The translations under genes were made by a program, and so were the position numbers. This document shows, piece after piece, positions 54,107-61,219 of a DNA stretch of 64,000 nt. This DNA is from Natronoglomus mannanivorans. Its GTDB lineage: Archaea > Halobacteriota > Halobacteria > Halobacteriales > Natrialbaceae. Numbering within the stretch: position 1 is the first letter of the stretch; the number at the start of each line of letters is the position of its first letter. Below the pieces are notes generated by a model. The model saw only the letters and a program-made list of their open reading frames with translations, ran no database searches and was not told where the DNA came from. The DNA lies in assembly GCA_025517485.1 (NCBI GenBank), contig JAOPKB010000001.1, positions 496,001 to 560,000 of the forward strand, in the 5' to 3' direction.

Positions 54107-54632
54107 TTTCTGACGGAACAACACTCGGTGAGCGATGCGTGGCGCTACGCGTCACGATCGCGAACGGCGAAGCCGTGAGCGAAGCGAACCGATCGTTCCG
54201 TCGGCAATCGTTACGGTAGTTTGAACCAGAGAGCAGCTTCGCTGTGACCGTGGTTCAAATCTGCCCCAATCCACTACTTCTGTCGCGAACAAATCCGTGA
54301 GCGACAGAATCGTTACGTTGTGCAGTTTGAACTAGACGAGGCGCGCGCAGCGTCAGCGAGCACGTCTCGGCGTCGTTCAAATCTGCCCCAACCCATTTCT
54401 GACGGAACAACACTCGGTGAGCGGTGTGTGGGGCTACGCGCCACGATCGCGAACGGCGAAGCCGCGAGCGCGGCAACCCGATCGTTCCGTCGACAATCGT
54501 TACGAGTAGTTCGAACCAGAGAGCAGTCTCGCTGCGCTCGTGGTTCGAATCCGTTTCGATCCGCAATTTCTACTCCGGGCGACTCCGCGAGCAACACGTG
54601 TTGGTACGCGGGTGTGTGTCCGGAGCGGTCTA
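54086..54632 (+). repeat. Array of tRNA-Val 3' end copies within inverted repeats
   Basis: Block A, the last 21 nt of tRNA-Val (54086-54106), is repeated at 54253-54273 (one change), 54375-54395 (exact) and 54543-54563 (degenerate). After each of the first three comes an inverted repeat with different sequence (54112-54119/54195-54202; 54278-54286/54301-54309; 54401-54408/54484-54491), then the word AATCGTTACG, then an arm complementary to the next block A: TTTGAACCA (54220-54228), TTTGAAC (54326-54332), TTCGAACCA (54510-54518). Segments 54086-54252 and 54375-54542 (167 and 168 bp) are near-identical; 54253-54374 keeps the order of elements but not the sequence. No CDS is seen. Confidence 0.85.
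54573..54625 (+). repeat. Long imperfect palindrome closing the array
   Basis: CTCCGG (54573-54578) pairs with CCGGAG (54620-54625), CCGCG (54585-54589) with CGCGG (54607-54611), and CAACACGTGTTG (54592-54603) is a perfect palindrome at the centre. Follows the degenerate fourth copy of the tRNA-Val end. Confidence 0.7.
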
Positions 54633-54700
54633 ACACAGAAGCGACATCGCCGTGACCGCGATCCGACGAAGGCCCACCGAACGAAGCGAACGCAGAGAGA

Positions 54701-55696
54701 CTACCGCGAGAACAGCGACCGCACCCGTCCGAGTAGTCCGGACTCACTCGAACTCGAGTCTGCGTCTGCATCCGAACCGGAATCCCCGTCGGCCTCGTCG
54801 TTCGTCCCACCGCTCGTGCCCCCAGTCGGGTTGTCTGTCTGCGCACCCACGGCATCTGGATCGATCGTTCCCGCGAGCGGGCCGTCGCCGGTTCCGCCGG
54901 TCGAACTGGGGCTGGAAGCGGAACTCGAACTCGAACTCGAGGCCCCCGTCGAGGCCTGGGTCTGCTCGAGGTCGTCCATCGAGAGCTCGATTTCGTCGAC
55001 TTCGGGGGTTTTTTCCCGTCCTTCCCCCGCCTCGGCCGCGCGGACGTCTGCTCCGGTGACGGTCCCGCTGTCGATTCGGTCGGCGAGGTCGTCCGGGTCG
55101 AGCGTGGAATCGTCCTCGGGTGTCTCTCCGGACGCATCCTCGAGTCCGTCCACGTCCGACTCCTCGAACGCGAGTTCCGTCGACGGGTCCGACGCAGCGT
55201 CGGCCGTCTCTGTGCGGTCCCGATCGGTATCGCGACCGGCGGTTTCGTTTCCGTCCTGTCCCCGAATCGCGGACAGCGCCTCGCTCGCGCTCGACGTCGA
55301 CGTGCGTTCGTTCTGGGTGCCGGAGTCCGATTCTGCCGTCGCCTCGGTCACGTCGGTGTTCGCTGAGCCGTTCGCAGGAGATGTTTGTTCATCGTCCGTC
55401 GTCTCGACGTTTTTCGACGCGGTCTCCGTGTTGGCTTCCTCTTCCTCTCCCTTCCTCTTCCCCGTCTCCGTCTCCGTTCTCTCGTCCGCTTCCGCGTTTG
55501 CACTGGCACCCGTTGCCGGTCCCGAATTCAGCGACTCGAGGATGTCGTCGACGCCCTTGTTCGAGACGACCCGCCGGGGACCGCCACCGGGTGTCGACAT
55601 GGTGTCCGAGGAGGGGCGGTCCTCGTCGGCGTCAGCGTCGGCGTCGGCGTGGTCCTCCGCGTCCGCCGCGGGCGTGTCTGCGTGATCGTCGGTCAT
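54701..55696 (-). CDS. Low-complexity acidic protein of unknown function
   Basis: A 331-residue protein almost wholly of Asp, Glu, Ser, Thr, Ala and Gly and surely mostly disordered. Two less biased ends stand out: STPGGGPRRVVSNKGVDDIL near residue 34 and LLGRVRSLFSR at the C-terminus (short amphipathic, could touch membrane or protein). The start at 55696 is favoured by TATAAT at 55722-55727, 26 nt upstream; a Met at 55600 is the alternative. No function proposed. Confidence 0.65.
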   Translation of the reverse strand: MTDDHADTPAADAEDHADADADADEDRPSSDTMSTPGGGPRRVVSNKGVDDILESLNSGPATGASANAEADERTETETGKRKGEEEEANTETASKNVETTDDEQTSPANGSANTDVTEATAESDSGTQNERTSTSSASEALSAIRGQDGNETAGRDTDRDRTETADAASDPSTELAFEESDVDGLEDASGETPEDDSTLDPDDLADRIDSGTVTGADVRAAEAGEGREKTPEVDEIELSMDDLEQTQASTGASSSSSSSASSPSSTGGTGDGPLAGTIDPDAVGAQTDNPTGGTSGGTNDEADGDSGSDADADSSSSESGLLGRVRSLFSR

Positions 55697-55721
55697 TGGT
55701 CACGCTTGACAGTCCGAGCAC

Positions 55722-55727
55722 TATAAT
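55722..55727 (-). promoter_or_regulatory. TATA box of the acidic protein gene
   Basis: ATTATA on the minus strand, 26 nt before the ATG at 55696, a spacing that suggests a leaderless mRNA. Confidence 0.5.
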
Positions 55728-55803
55728 GTTTCTTGGTCCGCGAATCGGAATATTCGCATCACGTTCGGTGACTGTCACCGTCGGAAGACAGGGCCGAAGA
55801 CGG

Positions 55804-56586
55804 TCACTCGGCGAGAGTCGGCCGTGAGAGGACGACGTTCACCACGGCACCGAGGAGGATCAAGATCCCGGCAAAGTAGAGCCACGTGACGAACAGCAAC
55901 ACTGCACCGACGGCACCGTAGGCCTCGTACTGCGCGGCGTTGGCGGCGTAGAACTGGAAGCCCGCCTGGAGTACTGTCCAGCCGATCGCTGCGAACGCTG
56001 CGCCGGGAAGGATCTCACGAACCTCGACGGGAATCGGCGGGAGCATGTAGTAGATCGGGACGAACGCGAGGAAGAGCCCGAGGATCAATATCACCCAGCT
56101 CAACAGTCCGGCGAACGGGATCTCACTGGAGACGATGCCGAGAACGACACCCATCGCGACCATCAGCGTCAGCGCGAGTGCGATCCCGAAGATGACGGTG
56201 ATCCCCTGTTTGATCTGTTCGAGCATCGAGTCTTCCTCGTCGGTATCGTAGACGGCGTCGAACGCCTGACTCAGTCCGCGAAAGACCTTCAGACCACCCC
56301 AGACGGCCACGACGAGCGCGACGACCGTCGCCTCGGCGCGTCCGGCCTCGGTCGTGAGTGCGTCGGTCACCAGTTCGTCGCCGGCGTCGGGTAGCAGGTC
56401 ACCGGCGTACTCGACGAGTCGCTGGGCGAGTTCCTCGCCACCCAGCAGCGACCCGACGACCAGTGCGAGCAAGACCAGCGGAATGAGCGAGACGAACGCG
56501 TAGTAAGCGAACCCCGCTGCGAGGAACGTAACGTCCCGATCCTGGGTCGTTCGATAGATCGACGTGAGCGTCTCGCGCGTATCCAT
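55804..56586 (-). CDS. YihY/BrkB-family membrane protein
   Basis: A 260-residue integral membrane protein. DRDVTFLAAGFAYYAFVSLIPLVLLALVVGSLL is the characteristic N-terminal helix, and further helices include GLKVFRGLSQAFDAVYDT and LLSWVILILGLFLAFVPIYYMLP. The family was once called RNase BN; no nuclease motif is present. Function unclear, perhaps envelope-linked. No operon partner. Confidence 0.87.
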   Translation of the reverse strand: MDTRETLTSIYRTTQDRDVTFLAAGFAYYAFVSLIPLVLLALVVGSLLGGEELAQRLVEYAGDLLPDAGDELVTDALTTEAGRAEATVVALVVAVWGGLKVFRGLSQAFDAVYDTDEEDSMLEQIKQGITVIFGIALALTLMVAMGVVLGIVSSEIPFAGLLSWVILILGLFLAFVPIYYMLPPIPVEVREILPGAAFAAIGWTVLQAGFQFYAANAAQYEAYGAVGAVLLFVTWLYFAGILILLGAVVNVVLSRPTLAE

Positions 56587-56751
56587 ACGAACAGCACACT
56601 GTCCAGTCTGATGAGTGTTTGAATTCGTCTCGAGCGTTGATATCGGGTCTCGTCGATCTCCAAGCGTGAACTCGACTGTCCGACCGGTGGATCATCGCTC
56701 TCGAGCCGTACGATTGGGCGATCCAGTGCTGGAAACCGAACCACAGCGACG

Positions 56752-57510
56752 TCAGAATTCGGTACAGAAGTTGTGCGTCGCGTACACCTGTCCCTCTCCA
56801 GAGAGGTAGACGCCGACGCCACCGCGATCCCAGGTGTCCGAGAGAATAGCCTCGCGGTGTGGTGGTGAGTTCATCCACTGTTCGACCAGTCCCTCGGCGA
56901 GTTCCTCGGGCGTTCGGTAGCGAACGGTGTCGTCACCCGACGGTTTCTGGACGCGCTGGTCGGCCCACGTCATCGCGATGTTCTCGCCGTAACCCCGACA
57001 GTAGCCACTCACGTCTTGGAACCGGTCGAACGGACTCTCGTTGTCCGGATTTTCGTGGCTGAAGTACTCGCGTTCGGCCATGTCGGCGCTGTGGGCTCGA
57101 GAGACGGAGGCGACGGTACCGTCCCAGTCGAGGGGGTCGAGCCCGCGTTCGGCCCGTTTTTCGTTGACCTTCAGGTGGACGAAGTCCTCGACGTCCGCAG
57201 AGGAGAACGTCGTGTGAGTGCCGTCGTACGTGGACGTTCCGGGATCGTTGACGTCGAGCGTGTCGGGGGAGCGTTCCCCGGCCGGCGGCGGTTCCTCGAC
57301 CTCGACGGGGTTGGCGTATCGGTCGAGTTCGTCGACGATCGTCGGCCCGGCGAGAATGGCGCCGGCGATCAGTGCACAGAGGACGACGAAGGTAAAGAGG
57401 GCTCGGAGGAGACCGAGGAGACCGCGATCGGAGCGGGGGCCCGAGCCAGCGTCTGGGCCGGGTCCTGAACCCGATCGGCTGCGAGCGCCGGGACGGCGGG
57501 GACGATCCAT
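56752..57510 (-). CDS. CAP/SCP-domain protein, membrane-anchored
   Basis: A 252-residue protein. After an Arg/Gly/Ser-rich N-terminus comes one membrane anchor (LLRALFTFVVLCALIAGAIL), then an external linker and the CAP domain: VHLKVNEKRAERGLDPLDWDGTVASVSRAHSADMAEREYFSHENPD, GYCRGYGENIAM, and QWMNSPPHREAILSDTWDRGGVGVYL. The His/Glu set of CAP proteins (HSADM, EN, H) is present. Found in many bacteria and haloarchaea as extracellular domains of unclear role. Confidence 0.88.
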   Translation of the reverse strand: MDRPRRPGARSRSGSGPGPDAGSGPRSDRGLLGLLRALFTFVVLCALIAGAILAGPTIVDELDRYANPVEVEEPPPAGERSPDTLDVNDPGTSTYDGTHTTFSSADVEDFVHLKVNEKRAERGLDPLDWDGTVASVSRAHSADMAEREYFSHENPDNESPFDRFQDVSGYCRGYGENIAMTWADQRVQKPSGDDTVRYRTPEELAEGLVEQWMNSPPHREAILSDTWDRGGVGVYLSGEGQVYATHNFCTEF

Positions 57511-57628
57511 TCGTAGTCGTCCGCCGATTTGTGCTCGCGTGATAAGTCAGTCGCGGTCAGTTGCGCGCGTTGAAGATACGGCGACCGATGGAGTCACTCG
57601 CGTTCACGTCTCGAGGTCAGTGTCGATG

Positions 57629-58000
57629 TCACCTCGTATCGGATCGGTCGTGAGTGTCGTCGTCTCCGGTCCCGAACATCGTCTCGTGCATCCCGATGAC
57701 GAGCCCCGGAACGACGGCCATGAAGAGATGTTCCTCGAGGGGAATCCCGGCGACTTCGATCCCCGTTCGGAGTTTGATGTCGAAGACGCCGACGGCGAGC
57801 GTGTAGCGATCCCAGACGTACGCGATGGGATAGAGTGCGAGGATCGTCACCGCGGCTCGTCGGAGCGCGCCGGCTCGTCTGAGGAGCGCGAACGCGATCG
57901 CCCCCCAGAAGATCTCCGTTGCGAGGTAGGTGTATCGGCCGAGAATAGCGATATCGATTTTCGGACCACTCCCCGAACTGGAATCGTTACCCGGTGTCAT
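57629..58000 (-). CDS. Lycopene-cyclase-domain membrane protein (single half)
   Basis: A 123-residue protein from MTPGNDSSSGSGPKIDIAIL. Hydrophobic segments (about three) surround YLATEIFWGAIAFALL and the motif VAGIPLEEHLFMAVVPG, the EExLF signature of CrtYc/CrtYd lycopene cyclase units. Known haloarchaeal lycopene cyclases are about twice as long with two such units. Only one is present, so a partner would be needed, or the protein does something else. The frame extends upstream to 58126 but the ATG at 58000 is better. Confidence 0.7.
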   Translation of the reverse strand: MTPGNDSSSGSGPKIDIAILGRYTYLATEIFWGAIAFALLRRAGALRRAAVTILALYPIAYVWDRYTLAVGVFDIKLRTGIEVAGIPLEEHLFMAVVPGLVIGMHETMFGTGDDDTHDRSDTR

Positions 58001-58103
58001 GGCCCCCGTACGGTCGCCGTCGGCAAAAAAGCGTGTCCACCGGAAACTGGCAATGACGGGCGGTATTTTAAATACTGTCGCGGGAGTATATCCGGGCAGA
58101 ACG

Positions 58104-59261
58104 ATGGATATCGCTGACATCGCCACCAGAGACTACATCGAAGTCGACGTCGGAACACGAATGGGACAGGTCCGTTCGACCTTCGAGAACGGCAATCCCA
58201 AGGGAATAATCGTCACCGACGACGGGGAGTACGAGGGGGTGATCAGCGAGCGAGAGGTGCTCCAGACCCACGTCGAGGACGACGCCAAGGTCTCCGCGCT
58301 CATCAAACCCAGCCGGAACGACCCGTCACCGAAAGTCGACCGTTACGAGGACATCCGCGAAACCGCACGCGTTCTCGTCGAGGGGAACGCGAAGGTCGCG
58401 CCGGTCTTCGAGAACGACGAACTCTGGGGCGTGATCACCCACAACGACATCCTCGAGGCGGTCCTCGAGAACCTCGATGCACTCACCGTCGAGGACATCT
58501 ACACGGACGACCCGATCACGCTCCGGGAGGACGACGGCGTCGGGAAGGCGATCAACCACCTACGCGAGAACAACATCTCTCGACTGCCGATCCTTAACGA
58601 GAACGGCTACCTCACCGGCGTCGTCACCACCCACGACATCGCCGACTTCGTCATCCGGGAGAACGACCGGATGACCACCGGCGATCGAGTCGGTGACAAC
58701 CAGCGGCTGATGGACGTCCCGATCTACGACATCATGGTGAGCCCGGTGGAGACGACGACGGTCGACGCCTCCGGCAAAGAGGCCGTCGACCGGATGCTCG
58801 AGAGCGGCTTCTCCGGCCTGATCGTCACACCGGATCACGACGACCGGATCGTCGAGGGTGTCGTCACCAAGACGGACGTCCTGCGCGCGCTCACGTTCAC
58901 CGAAGAAGATCACATGGACGTCCAGATCACGAACGTCTCCCTGCTGGACACCATCACGCGAGAAACGATTACCCAGAGCATCGAGGAGACCGCGGACAAG
59001 TACGCCGAGATGCAGGTCGTCCACGCCCACGTTCGCTTCCACGAACACAAGGAGAAACTCCGCGGCACGCCGCTGGTCCAGTGCCAGATCCGTCTCCGGA
59101 CCAACAAGGGCCAGGTCGCCGGTTCCGGCGAGGGGTACGGCTCCGAGAACTCCTTCCGAGTCGCACTCGACAAACTCGAGCGCAACGTCCTCGAGTTGAA
59201 GGGCGTCCAGAGCGACGAGGAGTACCGCGGGCAGTTGTTGCGAAAGCTGAACGAACTCTAG
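58104..59261 (+). CDS. Four-CBS protein with HPF/RaiA-like C-terminal domain
   Basis: A 385-residue protein. Four CBS repeats fill about residues 1-275 (first repeat MDIADIATRDYIEVDVGTRM; YTDDPITLREDDGVGKAINHLRENNISRLPIL; IMVSPVETTTVDASGKEAVDRMLESGFSGLIV), and the C-terminus (about 276-385: DVQITNVSLLDTITRETITQSIEETADKYAEMQVVHAHVRFHEHKEKLRG...CQIRLRTNKGQVAGSGEGYGSENSFRVALDKLERNV) has the layout of ribosome hibernation factors HPF/RaiA. CBS units usually bind adenine nucleotides, so nucleotide-controlled ribosome binding is plausible. An ATTTTAAATACT box (58068-58079) lies about 25 nt before the ATG. Confidence 0.82.
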   Translation: MDIADIATRDYIEVDVGTRMGQVRSTFENGNPKGIIVTDDGEYEGVISEREVLQTHVEDDAKVSALIKPSRNDPSPKVDRYEDIRETARVLVEGNAKVAPVFENDELWGVITHNDILEAVLENLDALTVEDIYTDDPITLREDDGVGKAINHLRENNISRLPILNENGYLTGVVTTHDIADFVIRENDRMTTGDRVGDNQRLMDVPIYDIMVSPVETTTVDASGKEAVDRMLESGFSGLIVTPDHDDRIVEGVVTKTDVLRALTFTEEDHMDVQITNVSLLDTITRETITQSIEETADKYAEMQVVHAHVRFHEHKEKLRGTPLVQCQIRLRTNKGQVAGSGEGYGSENSFRVALDKLERNVLELKGVQSDEEYRGQLLRKLNEL

Positions 59262-59441
59262 TTGGGCCGTCGTTCGAGGTTTCGTTTCCGTTCTCGTTTT
59301 CGTCTTCGTCGTCCACACTCGCTCCCAGTCTCCCCCCTCGAGTCGACGTCTCTATCGATCAGTCGAGCGAATCGCTGATCGCTCTTTCGAGACAGTCGAA
59401 CAGTCGATAGAGTGCGTGTGAGCGCCCCCACACGATGATCG

Positions 59442-60143
59442 TCAGAACTGCGCCGTCTCGTCGGTCCCCTCGAGTCCGCTGTCCGTGATCCGGAACTGGA
59501 CGGACTCCCCGGCGGGTTTCGAGCGGTGTTTCTCGAGGGTCGCCCGACGATTGCCGCCGCGAAAGCGCTCGATCCGGAGGACGACGCCGGTCCAGTGCTC
59601 GAGCGTGTTGCCGCCGAGCGGTCTGGTTCGGTCGGAGTCGGGATCCGCGAACACCTGGTTGGTGACGACCACCGCGAGATCGTGTTTGCGCGCGAGCGAG
59701 AGCAGGTGGGTCACCTGTCGGGTAACAGCACGCAAGGCGTCGCCTTCGGCACCGTCTTCGCCGCGCTCGAGTCGGTAGAAGCCGGTCGCACTGTCGAGGA
59801 CGATCAGGTCGGCGCGGTCGGCGAACTCCTCGGCGTCCCGAACTGCCTCGGCCTGTTCCTCGAAGTCGAGTGCGTCCTCGACGACGATTCGGGCGGCGAC
59901 GTCGTCGACGTCGTCGGTCCGGGCGGAGAGCAGTTGTTCGAAGCGATCCACGGAGACGCCCTCGGTGTCGATGAAGACGGCGGTGCCGCCCGCTGCTGCG
60001 GCTTCGACGGCGCCGCTCAACGCGAGATTCGTCTTGCCCGCCGCGGGCGGACCGTACAGCTGTGTGACGGCTCCGCGCTCGAAACCCCCGCCCAGCAACT
60101 CGTCGACCGGCGGACAACCGGTCGGAATCGCCTCGTCGTTCAC
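59442..60143 (-). CDS. radB: DNA repair protein RadB
   Basis: A RecA/RadA paralogue that regulates recombination. From the GTG at 60143 there are 233 residues; a TTTTTGG about 27 nt upstream suits a leaderless start. An ATG at 60212 would add 23 residues unlike RadB. Walker A GPPAAGKTNLALSG, Walker B ADLIVLDSA, and VVVTNQVFAD (loop region), GGNTLEHWTGVVLRIERF near the end. Divergent from the RuvC-like gene. Confidence 0.9.
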   Translation of the reverse strand: MNDEAIPTGCPPVDELLGGGFERGAVTQLYGPPAAGKTNLALSGAVEAAAAGGTAVFIDTEGVSVDRFEQLLSARTDDVDDVAARIVVEDALDFEEQAEAVRDAEEFADRADLIVLDSATGFYRLERGEDGAEGDALRAVTRQVTHLLSLARKHDLAVVVTNQVFADPDSDRTRPLGGNTLEHWTGVVLRIERFRGGNRRATLEKHRSKPAGESVQFRITDSGLEGTDETAQF

Positions 60144-60249
60144 GGGTGGAGTTGGAAGCAACCGGCCAAAAAGCCCCCGGAACGGTCGCTGGCTCGTTTC
60201 GTCGCGGTCCATCGGTCACGTTTATTCCGCCGCCGACCCAAGGACGCCC

Positions 60250-61023
60250 GTGATCGTCGTCGCAACCTCCGATTTCGAAGTGTATCACGGCGTCGTCAAC
60301 GAACTCCGCGATCGCGGTGTAACGTTCACCACGATCGAAGTCGACGACGAACTGCCCGACTCGACGACAGTCGTCGTGACCAGTGAGGACGACGCCGACG
60401 CCTTCGAGGACGACCCCGTGACGACGATCGTCGCCGAACCCGACGCCGCCCGGCGGGCGGCCGAGCAGGCACTCAGCGCACTCCGCGGTGAAGGTGGACG
60501 GACCATCGTCGGCGTCGATCCCGGTCGCCGTCCCGGAATCGTGGTCTGTTCCGGCGAGATGGTCGTCGCGGGCTTTCAAGTCCCACTCGGCGACGCGATC
60601 GACGTCATCGAGCGAGAAGTCGCCGACGCGACAGATCCCGTCGTCCGGATCGGTGACGGTTCTCGCCTCGAGAGTGCGAAACTGGTCAACGAACTCGAGG
60701 ACGTTCGGGTCGAACTCGTCGACGAGACGGGGACGACTCCCTATCTCGGCACCGGTGCCCGAGGGATGGGTGACGTGCTCGCGGCGGTCAACATCGCCCG
60801 TCTCGAGGGAGAGGTCGTCGAGAATCGCGATATCGAGCCGACTGCAGGCGAGTTACAGGTGATCAAAGATCGCTCGCGCGAGCGGAGCGAGACGAACCGT
60901 GCGATCGACGAGGAGCTCGCCCGGCGGGTCGCGGCGGGGGAGTTGACCGTCGAGGAAGCGCTCGCGGAGCATCGAAACGGGTCGGACGGCGAGAGCGACG
61001 GCCATGGTTCCCGTTCGTCTTGA
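60250..61023 (+). CDS. RuvC/RNase H-fold-like protein of unknown function
   Basis: A 257-residue protein with a GTG start. Its frame continues upstream within the radB region but the GTG at 60250, with TTTATT about 30 nt before it, fits a leaderless start. The core motif TIVGVDPGRRPGIVVCSGEMVV resembles the first strand of RuvC-type nucleases (G-I-D-P-G). RIGDGSRLESAKLVNEL, VELVDETGTTPYL and MGDVLAAVNIARLEG follow, the last possibly the C-terminal acidic strand region. The tail is basic/acidic and flexible. Lies opposite radB, so a recombination link is plausible but unproven. Confidence 0.6.
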   Translation: MIVVATSDFEVYHGVVNELRDRGVTFTTIEVDDELPDSTTVVVTSEDDADAFEDDPVTTIVAEPDAARRAAEQALSALRGEGGRTIVGVDPGRRPGIVVCSGEMVVAGFQVPLGDAIDVIEREVADATDPVVRIGDGSRLESAKLVNELEDVRVELVDETGTTPYLGTGARGMGDVLAAVNIARLEGEVVENRDIEPTAGELQVIKDRSRERSETNRAIDEELARRVAAGELTVEEALAEHRNGSDGESDGHGSRSS

Positions 61024-61219
61024 GTCCTCTCGCGGAGAAAAGCCGCGAGTCGTCACGTTCCCGTCGGGTAAACGAGTGCTGTTGCTCGCTCGACTCTGTC
61101 AGGAGGTTCGATAGGAACTGACACTGCTGACACTGTCGGCACTGGCGAGTGACCATCGGTGAAGAAAGAAACGAATCGGCAACGTGCACTGAAACAGTGC
61201 GATCTGCGGTCGAAGGCAG

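Noticed and set aside
54086..54632. CRISPR array
   Set aside because: Units are of unequal length (167, 122, 168 bp), repeats match a tRNA end and no cas genes are near.
54086..54632. Extra tRNA genes in the array
   Set aside because: Only the 3' end is repeated; no acceptor 5' strand, D-arm or anticodon arm is present in the copies.
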